Positions 5,628 to 12,444 of a stretch of DNA of 24,739 nucleotides are shown here, piece by piece; position 1 is the stretch's first letter; the number at the start of each line of letters is the position of its first letter. The notes under the pieces were generated by a model. That model was given only the letters and a program-made list of their open reading frames with translations, searched no databases and was not told the DNA's origin. This stretch comes from a virus: positions 1 to 24,739 of IMG/VR virus record IMGVR_UViG_3300029319_000482. One strand, given 5' to 3'. The translations under genes and the position numbers were made by a program.

Positions 5628-6845
5628 ATGCAAGATTTAAAATTAGAAGATAAGTTCTCAAAGATAAGAATACAATTACTTTGGGATAGAGATGATAAAG
5701 GTCATGCCTTTTGGGGCATCATGTTAGCTAAAATGAAAATTATTGAGAATAATAAATTTGATACTTGTGCAACTGATGGCAGAGACATTTTTTATAATCG
5801 TCAATATTGTGAAAGCCTATCATTCGAGCATTTAAAAGGTGTTATTGTTCACGAGGTAAAACATAGGGCATTGATGCATCATGTAAGGCAACAGCATAGA
5901 GACACGACAGCATGGAATGTAGCTTGTGATCTATCAGAAAATCCTATTATCATTGATGCCGGTTTACAGTTGCCGGATGGTGTATTGCTTGATCCAAAAT
6001 TTAAGGGATGGAGTGCAGAGAAAATTTATAATGTGATTTATCCTCAGATCCAACAGCACATGAAGAAAATGCAAATGTCTGCAAGTGGTGCAAGTGACGA
6101 TGGACAAAATGGTCAAGGCGAACAACCTAGTTGGTTACAGCCTCAATCATGGGGCAATATCGTTGATAATGTCTGCGACAAATTGTCTCCATCTGAGTTA
6201 AAAGAAGAAGAGGCTAGTGTTAGGGAAGATATTTTCCAAGCAGTACGTCAAGCTAAGGATCGAGGTACAGTTCCGGCAGAGATCAAGAAAATGATTGATA
6301 GAATGAAGAGGGCAGAAATAGATTGGGAAGATGTTATTCAACGTCATGTCCAAGGCGATGTTCCTCATAATTTTACCTATCGTAAGATCCACAGAAAATT
6401 TTATTATAATAATAATATCATTGCTCCAACTATTGATTATGTTGGCTGTGGTCATGTAGTTGTTGGTGTCGATAGTTCCGGATCTGTCACAGATAAAGAA
6501 CTACAATTATTTTTAGGTGGTCTTAATGCTTTGTCATTAGAACTTAAACCTAAATCTGTAACGATCATAACTTGCGACAGCAAAATTCAAAATGTCTATA
6601 AGTTTGAGCAAGGCGAAGAGATCACTAAAATTTCTGCTGATGGCAGAGGTGGAACATGTGTCATGCCGGTGTTCAATTACATTGAAGAACATGACTTGGA
6701 TGTAGACAGCTTTATCTATTTTACTGATATGGGAGTGCATGACTTTCCGGAAGAAGAAATGCCATATCCGGTTCTTTGGGTCAGCACAGATCTTGACAGC
6801 GATAAAGCACCAATTGGTCAAACTACATATCTAAAGGTGGCTTAG
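5628..6845 (+). CDS. Zincin plus VWA-domain partner of the MoxR ATPase (DUF2201-like)
   Basis: 405 residues; ATG at 5628 with AGGAG upstream. The N-terminal part has a metallopeptidase-like motif VIVHEVKHRALMHH (HExxH at residues 75-79) followed by WNVACDLSENPIIIDAGL, the signature of the DUF2201 N-terminal family. The middle (about 145-185) is a Gln/Gly-rich linker. The C-terminal domain starts VGVDSSGSV near 279, a MIDAS DxSxS site for metal-dependent binding, with later aspartates at CDS and FTDMG that suit a VWA fold. The family acts with MoxR ATPases, and the genes are adjacent here. Whether the zinc site still cuts protein is unknown. The only long spacer of the block follows, with a ribozyme. 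Confidence 0.8.
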   Translation: MQDLKLEDKFSKIRIQLLWDRDDKGHAFWGIMLAKMKIIENNKFDTCATDGRDIFYNRQYCESLSFEHLKGVIVHEVKHRALMHHVRQQHRDTTAWNVACDLSENPIIIDAGLQLPDGVLLDPKFKGWSAEKIYNVIYPQIQQHMKKMQMSASGASDDGQNGQGEQPSWLQPQSWGNIVDNVCDKLSPSELKEEEASVREDIFQAVRQAKDRGTVPAEIKKMIDRMKRAEIDWEDVIQRHVQGDVPHNFTYRKIHRKFYYNNNIIAPTIDYVGCGHVVVGVDSSGSVTDKELQLFLGGLNALSLELKPKSVTIITCDSKIQNVYKFEQGEEITKISADGRGGTCVMPVFNYIEEHDLDVDSFIYFTDMGVHDFPEEEMPYPVLWVSTDLDSDKAPIGQTTYLKVA

Positions 6846-6869
6846 TGCCACTTTTGGAGAATTTCGAGG

Positions 6870-6926
6870 CTCTAGGATGGTCACACAGAGGCGAAACGAT
6901 AGTCTCATGTGTGATTATACCTAGAG
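6870..6926 (+). ncRNA. Long three-part hairpin upstream of the ribozyme
   Basis: CTCTAGG (6870-6876) pairs with CCTAGAG (6920-6926); TCACACA (6881-6887) pairs with TGTGTGA (6908-6914); GAGGC (6888-6892) pairs with GTCTC (6902-6906, one G-U). All are nested on one axis, with a 9-nt apical loop GAAACGATA. The CACACA strand could instead pair with the UGUGUG loop of the hammerhead's stem I (6950-6955). No known family recognised. Confidence 0.6.
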
Positions 6927-6936
6927 ATTTTACTAT

Positions 6937-6989
6937 GCTGATATAGGAATGTGTGTTCCTACTGATGATCACGAAAGTGTGAAATCAGC
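6937..6989 (+). ncRNA. Type III hammerhead ribozyme
   Basis: All parts are in order. Stem III 5' strand GCTGAT (6937-6942); cleavage-site base A6943 (triplet AUA, a valid NUH); stem I TAGGAA (6944-6949), loop TGTGTG, TTCCTA (6956-6961); core CTGATGA (6962-6968); stem II CAC/GTG capped by a GAAA tetraloop (6970-6979, flanked by a U-U at 6969/6980); core GAA (6981-6983); stem III 3' strand ATCAGC (6984-6989), pairing perfectly and giving the expected A15.1-U16.1. The one departure is the U-U where a G-C usually closes stem II. Self-cleavage after 6943 would separate the VWA message from the 7020 gene and leave the ribozyme core on the downstream RNA. Confidence 0.88.
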
Positions 6990-7019
6990 TAACTACTATC
7001 ATTATTTATGGAGTAACTA

Positions 7020-8036
7020 ATGCAATATGATATAGAAAAAAATAATTGGGCAAAGATATCCCATTCCAAAGTTTTGCAAGAACAATATATTTTAAGAAGT
7101 TATTTAAACTTTCTTAATCATGGATGTAAAAGTTTTGGATTTAATCAAAATCAATTAGTCCAATTAAAAAAGAGTAGTGCCACTTATTTAGCTACAAGTG
7201 GTTCAGCTAATCCATTAACTGACGATGAGAAAAATTTCATCGAGATGTTTTCAAGAGGAACTAATCATTATCATAATCATGGATTAGAAAGTATCTCAAG
7301 CTGTGCTGAGGCTGTCAGACAAATTAGAAGAAAGCAAAAACATAAAAGTTCTATTTATTCTAATAAGGTGGATGGTCGAAAAGTTTTTAGAAAAGAACGT
7401 GAATACACTCATGGATTTTTTAATGGGCAATCAGTTCATAAAAAGTTTGAGACATTATCTCAATGCTTTGCACAGAAATGGTGGAGAGATAAGCAATCAA
7501 GAACCAATATTATTGTTAAGGTTGATGCACTCTCACAGAAAATTTCTTACGAGAAAGCTGAAAGAGGCAGAGCCGGTAATTGGAACTATAACAGCGATGA
7601 GAAAAATACATTAACTTTAACTCCATCGTGGTTTAAAAATGTATTCATGAAAGGCTTGGCAACCACAATATATAAAAGCAAAACAGCATTTATTGCTAAA
7701 GCTAATCCTATTGAGGTATCAGAAAAAATTAAGTCTCAAAATTTAAATGCTTATGTCGTTGACGTTGTTACTTGTTACGATGGCATTATTGACGTTGAGC
7801 ATGATGTTTACTGCTTGGCTTATGAAAGCAAACCATCAGAACAGCTTAAAGTTGAGAATGATTATGGTGGTAATGTGCCTATGCCACAAGGAGAGGCTCA
7901 TAAGATTGGTCTGACCAATAATATTATCTACACTCCGGCAGAGACAATTAATTCTGTGTCCTCTAATTTTCGTAGGGCAGAAAATGTCATGAGTGGCAGA
8001 GTTCAGAAAAATATACTTGATGCTATGGGAGTTTAA
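7020..8036 (+). CDS. Unknown protein downstream of the ribozyme
   Basis: 338 residues; ATG at 7020 with GGAG about 7 bases upstream, 30 bases after the ribozyme. Basic and soluble: an N-terminal helical region, an aromatic-rich KFETLSQCFAQKWWRDKQSR stretch, a beta-rich central part with SWFKNVFMKG, then VDVVTCYDGIIDVEHDVYCL. No Walker, zincin, HTH or transmembrane motif is visible. It lies in the same rightward block as the MoxR/VWA pair and may be a substrate or partner of that pair; this is guesswork from position. The next gene starts 1 base after its stop. Confidence 0.65.
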   Translation: MQYDIEKNNWAKISHSKVLQEQYILRSYLNFLNHGCKSFGFNQNQLVQLKKSSATYLATSGSANPLTDDEKNFIEMFSRGTNHYHNHGLESISSCAEAVRQIRRKQKHKSSIYSNKVDGRKVFRKEREYTHGFFNGQSVHKKFETLSQCFAQKWWRDKQSRTNIIVKVDALSQKISYEKAERGRAGNWNYNSDEKNTLTLTPSWFKNVFMKGLATTIYKSKTAFIAKANPIEVSEKIKSQNLNAYVVDVVTCYDGIIDVEHDVYCLAYESKPSEQLKVENDYGGNVPMPQGEAHKIGLTNNIIYTPAETINSVSSNFRRAENVMSGRVQKNILDAMGV

Positions 8037-8037
8037 A

Positions 8038-8265
8038 ATGGATTATATTTACGATAGAAAATTATTCTTAAATACAGCTAGATGTTATAATATGATGAAT
8101 GAATATTGGACAGTTTATAAAGCTGTAAAAAAAGAATTTGGGGATGACGATGAAAAGTTATTCACGAATAAAATAAGAGAAAGATTTTATCCTATGGTAA
8201 AAGAAAAAGTTTTGATGGCAAAGAAAAGAGCTATCAAAAAGAATTGGGGGAAAGATCACTCCTAA
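8038..8265 (+). CDS. Small basic unknown protein
   Basis: 75 residues from ATG at 8038, with GGGAG in the end of the previous gene as ribosome site; upstream alternative starts fall inside that gene. It begins MDYIYDRKLFLNTARCYNMM and has a helix-rich charged body (KAVKKEFGDDDEKLFTNKIR) and a Lys-rich tail ending KKNWGKDHS. Possibly nucleic-acid binding by charge only. Coupled to the 7020 gene. Function unknown. Confidence 0.6.
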   Translation: MDYIYDRKLFLNTARCYNMMNEYWTVYKAVKKEFGDDDEKLFTNKIRERFYPMVKEKVLMAKKRAIKKNWGKDHS

Positions 8266-8291
8266 ATGTGGGCAAAAGTGGATGCCTAATT

Positions 8292-8330
8292 GTGAGTGAG
8301 GTTTTCTTATATTTTATTTCCCTCATTCAC
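8292..8330 (+). other. Long-loop hairpin
   Basis: GTGAGTGAGG (8292-8301) pairs with CCTCATTCAC (8321-8330), 10 bp with one G-U. The A/T-rich loop is 19 bases. It follows the 8038 gene and could slow or end transcription, but no T-run follows on the plus strand. Confidence 0.4.
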
Positions 8331-8332
8331 AG

Positions 8333-8342
8333 TTTACGTAAA
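8333..8342. repeat. Dispersed palindrome core, copy 4 (short)
   Basis: Only the 10-bp centre TTTACGTAAA is kept, in the 318-base spacer 8266-8583 that has no gene. Confidence 0.4.
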
Positions 8343-8443
8343 TGCTATGTATCCCTAAATGTGCATCCCCCCATTATTTATTTTGATGTACATCATGGGT
8401 AAAGCTGTTGATCTTTTTAAAGCAATAGTCAGCTAATACATGG

Positions 8444-8537
8444 AAAGCCACACAAAAAGGCTCTTAGAGCCTCGTGTAGGGGATGCTAAACCATCCCCTA
8501 TACAAAACCTACCAAATAGGCTTTATGCTCTGTGTGG
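8444..8537 (+). other. Multi-hairpin spacer, possible structured leader
   Basis: AAAGCC (8444-8449) pairs with GGCTTT (8519-8524) around two hairpins: AGGCTC/GAGCCT (8458-8472) and a 12-bp stem built on TAGGGGATG/CATCCCCTA (8477-8485 with 8492-8500). An alternative closing helix CCACAC (8448-8453) with GTGTGG (8532-8537) would exclude the first, as in a two-state switch. The gene at 8584 follows. Confidence 0.4.
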
Positions 8538-8583
8538 GCATATAACAGCCATTAATCATAATTAACAAAAAAAGGGAGACAAT

Positions 8584-8769
8584 ATGTCTAATACAAAAAC
8601 AAAAATTAAATCGTGGAAAGATATCCCACCAAAAAACTTAACTTATGCTAAAGCTATGCTTGAGATCGAGGGCATAGTAAATGCTGAGATAAGCACCTAT
8701 AACAAGACCAACAAAGAGATGGCTTTATATCTGACTAAATGTTGGCATATTATACAGAGAGGATTTTAA
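8584..8769 (+). CDS. Small unknown protein
   Basis: 61 residues; ATG at 8584 with GGGAGA upstream. Begins MSNTKTKIKSWKDIPPKNLT, then a helical part (AKAMLEIEGIVNAEISTYNK). No motif recognised. First of three tiny genes that touch or overlap (8584, 8771, 8970) and end in the convergent region before the leftward replication block. Function unknown. Confidence 0.6.
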   Translation: MSNTKTKIKSWKDIPPKNLTYAKAMLEIEGIVNAEISTYNKTNKEMALYLTKCWHIIQRGF

Positions 8770-8770
8770 A

Positions 8771-8983
8771 ATGCGAAACAATCCGGATGATTTATCCAAT
8801 CAATTAATCAATGAAATAAAGAAATGGCTCAAGCATGAGATTAAACATCAACAGCCTATCGTGGATGGAAAAGAAATTCTTACTGATGGAACTGAGGGCA
8901 TTTGTGAGGGCAGACATGAATGTGCTAAGAGTTTATTAAATCAAATAAAAAAATGGGAGAAAAAACTTTATGGAAATGATTGA
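8771..8983 (+). CDS. Small unknown protein
   Basis: 70 residues; ATG at 8771, one base after the previous stop, with AGAGGA as ribosome site in the previous gene's end. Helical and charged: a central 'EILTDGTEGICEGRHECAKS' has two cysteines and a histidine but does not form a recognised zinc site. The final 14 bases overlap the next gene. Function unknown. Confidence 0.6.
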   Translation: MRNNPDDLSNQLINEIKKWLKHEIKHQQPIVDGKEILTDGTEGICEGRHECAKSLLNQIKKWEKKLYGND

Positions 8984-9131
8984 ATTACTTAGCTTGATAT
9001 ATAAATTACGAGATGATATCGAGAGACAAAAAGGCATCCATTACGATCACATGAGGCAATTAGATAAAATGATTGATATCGTTAAGCCTCTAGCTGATCA
9101 TGAGAATAAACTACAAGATCCAAATTTATAA
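8970..9131 (+). CDS. Very small helical protein (53 aa)
   Basis: ATG at 8970 with GGGAGA about 10 bases upstream, inside the end of the 8771 gene. Stop TAA at 9131. Product MEMIELLSLIYKLRDDIERQ followed by a heptad-like helix (HMRQLDKMIDIVKPLADHEN): a likely short coiled coil. An alternative start is the ATG at 8976. Last gene of the rightward block. Function unknown. Confidence 0.55.
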   Translation: MEMIELLSLIYKLRDDIERQKGIHYDHMRQLDKMIDIVKPLADHENKLQDPNL

Positions 9132-9172
9132 TAAATTTCTGTCTTGTCGTGATGCCCCCTAAAATATCTAGA

Positions 9173-9194
9173 CAAAACTTTACGTAAAGTTTTG
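9173..9194. repeat. Dispersed palindrome, copy 5 (perfect)
   Basis: The best copy: AAAACTTTACGTAAAGTTTT (9174-9193) is a perfect 20-bp palindrome, extended to 22 by flanking C and G. It lies between convergent genes, directly beside the terminator. Confidence 0.85.
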
Positions 9195-9202
9195 AAAAAA
9201 TT

Positions 9203-9229
9203 AAGGGCAATCGAGGAGTGATTGCCCTT
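9203..9229 (-). terminator. Intrinsic terminator of the leftward replication transcript
   Basis: AAGGGCAATC (9203-9212) pairs perfectly with GATTGCCCTT (9220-9229), with a 7-base loop. Read leftwards it is followed by AATTTTTT, the usual U-run. It lies 59 bases past the stop of the 9288-9782 gene. Read rightwards there is no T-run, so it serves mainly the minus strand. Confidence 0.78.
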
Positions 9230-9287
9230 ATATAGCATGAAAATGAGTTGACACTCATGTAATCTATAAATCCCACCAATAAATTAG

Positions 9288-9782
9288 TCAACTATTTCCC
9301 CAAAAATTATAAAACTTTTCCACTTTTTCAGCTAAAAAGCTGAAATTTTTTTTGATCCAATTCATTTCACGTAACGTGATGTGGTCATCCTCAACTATTT
9401 TTTTTAATATTTTGTATGCTGTTTCGTTGCCGGTAGATTTTATTGCAGAAAAACAATCCAATACTTTTCTTTTTAATATTGCCTTTTTTAAATTCAGAGG
9501 TTCGTGTGTAGCTATTTTTATATTATAATTTGTTGCTCTCACTCCAACAAATCCAGATCTACAATAATCAGAATAAAACTTATCAATAATTTTGTAATCA
9601 TCTAGCGATATACTATCATCCATGAGTAGCGTGTCTAGGCACGTTTGATCAACTATTCTGACCCTCACTCCATCGTCTTTGAACTCTGCTTTGGCAGTAT
9701 GTTTTCCTGCGTATATAGGTATCTTAGAGTAATTTTTTTTACTTTTTTTAGAAGCTGATATCCTTGTACTCTTTTGGCTCAT
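9288..9782 (-). CDS. Unknown protein coupled to the primase-helicase
   Basis: 164 residues. The ATG at 9782 lies inside the end of the primase-helicase gene (35-base overlap) and has no good ribosome site, so coupling is likely. The N-terminus is Ser/Lys-rich and looks disordered (RISASKKSKKNYSKIPIYAG). The rest mixes beta and helix, with two helical blocks near the end (NETAYKILKKIVEDD, NWIKKNFSFLAEKVEKFYNF). No motif recognised. Its place suggests a replication role, but that is position only. Ends before the terminator. Confidence 0.65.
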   Translation of the reverse strand: MSQKSTRISASKKSKKNYSKIPIYAGKHTAKAEFKDDGVRVRIVDQTCLDTLLMDDSISLDDYKIIDKFYSDYCRSGFVGVRATNYNIKIATHEPLNLKKAILKRKVLDCFSAIKSTGNETAYKILKKIVEDDHITLREMNWIKKNFSFLAEKVEKFYNFWGNS

Positions 9783-11568
9783 AATAATTGTTAACAGTTT
9801 TCTTTGGTTTTAGCATATCTTCCGTTTTTGATAAAGCCTCGTATCTAGATGTTATCTTATCATATTCTAATTCTCTCTCCCCAATTTGACCTACCCAAGA
9901 AAATCTACATTTCCAAACCATGATTTGAGTTACATTGCTTTTTGATGGTCTTGGTCGATGAACTGTTAATCCTACATCTGATTTACTAAAAAAAGATGCA
10001 GATCCGGCAATGTCATAGCCTTTTGGTGGTGGTGTCGTTCCATCTTCTCGTCTTGTCATTTTATTAGGATGGGCAACAAACCAAATATGTATGCCATGTG
10101 CTTGTGCAAAAACTCTTAATTTTGTAAGCATATCTGATATCCAATCAGTTTCAGATGTTGTAATATCTTTTGCTATATAATTGTAAGGATCTATTACACA
10201 GCCACGAATACCAAATCTAAATACAGCAGTTTTTAATCTTTCTAAGATGCTGTCTAACGTGGATAGCGATCCATCTGCTTGATACAAGAAACAAAAGTTT
10301 TCTGAAACAAACTTTTTTCCAATTGCTAAATCATGTGTAGATACCTTTGGTGTTACTCCATCAAAGAAAGGTTTGCCAACATATTTACTAATCAACTTTG
10401 CTATATGTATTCGTGGTTCGTTTTCAAAAGAACAAACTCCAAATTTCCAACCTTTGTCTTTTGCAATGTTGATCATTATTTGATCTACAAACTCAGATTT
10501 ACCGGATGATGGATGTCCGGTAACAACAGTAAGCTGACCCTCAACTACTGTGTATATTTCATCTATACTCTTGTATCCGGTGCTAAGACCATTACCAATT
10601 CCATGCTCGTATATTTCATCAACTTGTTCATAAAAATGATTAGCATCATAAAGACCTGAAACCGGATAAGGGATAGGATTTTTTATTATTTCTTCTAGCT
10701 TTTCTTTTCCATGTTTTACTAAAATTTCATTGGCATCCTTGCAATCTTGTGGATAGACAAGTTTAAAACATTTATCTTTACCAACTCTTCTAGCAATCTC
10801 TTCTTCCATAGCTTGACCGGCTTGATCATTGTCCATAGCTATTATAATTTTTTTACACTTATCTAGTTTTTCTTTTGAGTTCCAAATAAATTTAAATTTG
10901 CCATCTTCTCTAGGATCTATTTTGCCATCCACAACTTTCATGACAGCACCATGTGGTATTGATATGCTGTTGTTACAACCTACTTCCATGAGAGATAAAC
11001 AATCCATCTCTCCCTCACAAATTATTATTTCATCTTCTTTGTCTAAATTATCAATGTTATAAAAGTTTTCTGCCTTACCATAACTAGCAAAACCTTTATC
11101 CGGAAAAGATCGTATCTTGGCAAAATGATAAGACCCCTTTGTGTCTTGATATGGAAAAACTAAACAAGAAGCCTCTTTTTTAATCGCACCTATGTAGTGA
11201 TTAATAAATTTTACACCGGCTTTTGTTGCTGTTTCTTTGGATATTCCTCTGCTTAATAAGTATTGTAAACTACCATTGTTTTCTTCGATCTCGTTTAAAT
11301 TATTAGTAAATGATTGATTAATGTTTACAACTTTTTCACTTTCCACAGATTTTCTCCTCATTTGATTTAAATTTTCATCATTAAATTTTATGCCACCATC
11401 TTCTCCACAATGCCAACAATAATACATAATTACATCATTGCTAATCTTTAGCGACAATGTTTTCTGATCTTTCTTTTTTCTTGTATGTGAACAAAATGGG
11501 CAGATTGCCTTGTGTTGACCACCACCTAATTTTAGGGCAACACTTCTAATTGAGTGCCTCATCTCCAT
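9748..11568 (-). CDS. Primase-helicase (T7 gp4-like)
   Basis: 606 residues from ATG at 11568, which sits 6 bases after AAGGAG; the ATG at 11574 directly abuts that site and is too close. N-terminal zinc ribbon: CPFC (about 23-26) and CWHC (about 51-54). Then TOPRIM with IIICEGEMDCLSLM near 175 and IIIAMDNDQAG near 235, the acidic residues that bind metal. A DnaB/RecA-type helicase follows, with Walker A TGHPSSGKSE near 345 and CVIDPYNYI as Walker B, then FVAHPNK. It primes lagging strands and unwinds DNA. A promoter at 11594-11622 precedes it. A single fused protein of this length is usual in T7-like replication modules. Confidence 0.88.
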   Translation of the reverse strand: MEMRHSIRSVALKLGGGQHKAICPFCSHTRKKKDQKTLSLKISNDVIMYYCWHCGEDGGIKFNDENLNQMRRKSVESEKVVNINQSFTNNLNEIEENNGSLQYLLSRGISKETATKAGVKFINHYIGAIKKEASCLVFPYQDTKGSYHFAKIRSFPDKGFASYGKAENFYNIDNLDKEDEIIICEGEMDCLSLMEVGCNNSISIPHGAVMKVVDGKIDPREDGKFKFIWNSKEKLDKCKKIIIAMDNDQAGQAMEEEIARRVGKDKCFKLVYPQDCKDANEILVKHGKEKLEEIIKNPIPYPVSGLYDANHFYEQVDEIYEHGIGNGLSTGYKSIDEIYTVVEGQLTVVTGHPSSGKSEFVDQIMINIAKDKGWKFGVCSFENEPRIHIAKLISKYVGKPFFDGVTPKVSTHDLAIGKKFVSENFCFLYQADGSLSTLDSILERLKTAVFRFGIRGCVIDPYNYIAKDITTSETDWISDMLTKLRVFAQAHGIHIWFVAHPNKMTRREDGTTPPPKGYDIAGSASFFSKSDVGLTVHRPRPSKSNVTQIMVWKCRFSWVGQIGERELEYDKITSRYEALSKTEDMLKPKKTVNNYYEPKEYKDISF

Positions 11569-11593
11569 ATTCATCTCCTTGCTATACCTTTCA

Positions 11594-11622
11594 TCATTAT
11601 TTTAAAACAAAGAAATCGTCAA
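11594..11622 (-). promoter_or_regulatory. Promoter for the primase-helicase gene
   Basis: On the minus strand: TTGACG (11622-11617), a 17-base spacer, then TAATGA (11599-11594). Start would be near 11587, close to the ribosome site. The -35 is good and the -10 only fair. Confidence 0.4.
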
Positions 11623-11693
11623 CAAAAAAAATTTTTTCAAATAAAATTTTTAAATTGCACAAGTATGTAATATAATATAATTACGCATAACGA

Positions 11694-11732
11694 GGCAGTA
11701 ATGTTTTTTGTTTCCTTTCTTACATTACTGCC
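11694..11732. other. Long-loop inverted repeat upstream of the primase gene
   Basis: GGCAGTAATG (11694-11703) pairs perfectly with CATTACTGCC (11723-11732) across a 19-base A/T-rich loop. The GGCAGTA/TACTGCC arms resemble those in the cassette at 2490-2513. It lies between the leftward 11797 gene and the primase promoter and may end the upstream transcript. The rest of 11575-11796 is A/T-rich. Confidence 0.45.
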
Positions 11733-11796
11733 ACCTCCTTTAATATATATAAATATTCTATACAAGTTTATATAACAGTTAATATATATATATATA

Positions 11797-12123
11797 TTAT
11801 ATACTGACAATTTTGTTTTGAATAACTCTTCTTAATCTCTCCCCTAAATATCTTGCAACGACCGGTTTGCTCATTAAAATTTCTTTTACTAATTTTGACA
11901 TTTCTTCAGCATTTAATGACCCTAAATCGCATACCATACTAAAATCATCAGATTTTAACCACTTGCCTACAGCAAGTTTTTCTTTATGACTACCTAAATA
12001 ACTATCAGAAATCGCTTGGCACATCACATGTTTCCAAAGGCGAGACTCTGATGTGAGTTCGTGGTGTGGCTCTATCCAAACCCCAATGAACATGCTTTTG
12101 TTTGACTTGTCTGTCATTAACAT
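11797..12123 (-). CDS. Conserved-type small phage protein overlapping rusA
   Basis: 108 residues; ATG at 12123 with AAGGA 7-8 bases upstream (an in-frame ATG at 12117 is the alternative). The core reads ESRLWKHVMCQAISDSYLGS then AVGKWLKSDDFSMVCDLGSL. This 'LW..V..QA..D' plus 'WL.S.DF..VCDL' pattern is one I associate with unnamed phage and prophage proteins found near replication genes. Its first 119 bases overlap the end of the RusA gene in another frame, a long dual-coding stretch. Likely helical, DNA-associated by context only. Confidence 0.68.
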   Translation of the reverse strand: MLMTDKSNKSMFIGVWIEPHHELTSESRLWKHVMCQAISDSYLGSHKEKLAVGKWLKSDDFSMVCDLGSLNAEEMSKLVKEILMSKPVVARYLGERLRRVIQNKIVSI

Positions 12124-12397
12124 AGATCTTTCCTTGCATACAATCTAGAACAACACTCTCATCTAGATCCGGTCTTCTAGATGCATAATATATAATTAAC
12201 TCTACTTTTACGTCAGTTTCAATAAGATTTTCTAATTGTGGACATTGTTGTGCAAATACTTTTTCATAATTTCTAGCTTTATCAGATTTAATAACTCCAA
12301 ATCTTTTTCCAAAATTTACTATTTTTCTTGAATTTGCCTTGGATGCAGGCTCTCCATGTATAACAAAATTTATACTTTTATTTATTTCTATTGACAT
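12005..12397 (-). CDS. rusA: RusA-family Holliday-junction resolvase
   Basis: 130 residues; ATG at 12397. The family pattern is clear: FVIHGEPASKANSRKIV at the start, a beta strand VKVELIIYY, then RRPDLDESVVLDCMQGKIYV with acidic residues for metal-dependent cleavage, NDRQV, and a final strand TPRTHIRVS. RusA is a small dimeric endonuclease that cuts four-way DNA junctions formed in recombination and replication. The last strand lies inside the overlap with the 11797 gene. It starts within a divergent region whose rightward promoter overlaps its first codons. Confidence 0.8.
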   Translation of the reverse strand: MSIEINKSINFVIHGEPASKANSRKIVNFGKRFGVIKSDKARNYEKVFAQQCPQLENLIETDVKVELIIYYASRRPDLDESVVLDCMQGKIYVNDRQVKQKHVHWGLDRATPRTHIRVSPLETCDVPSDF

Positions 12398-12418
12398 TAT
12401 TTTACCTATACTTATATT
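12391..12418 (+). promoter_or_regulatory. Promoter for the rightward recombination block
   Basis: TTGACA (12391-12396, perfect -35), a 16-base spacer, then TATATT (12413-12418). Transcription would start near 12425, about 20 bases before the nuclease gene. The -35 overlaps the divergent rusA start codon (ATG at 12397-12395), so the two directions may interfere. Confidence 0.65.
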
Positions 12419-12444
12419 TAAAAGTGCATGAATAGGAGAATGAC

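Noticed and set aside
9082-9291. 69-codon minus-strand frame past the 9288 gene
   Set aside because: It crosses the terminator and the perfect palindrome, overlaps the plus-strand gene at 8970-9131, and has no ribosome site or protein-like pattern.
9368-9380. TCACGTAACGTGA palindrome inside the 9288 gene as another member of the repeat family
   Set aside because: Arms differ (TCACG rather than CTTTA), so it is counted as a chance coding palindrome.
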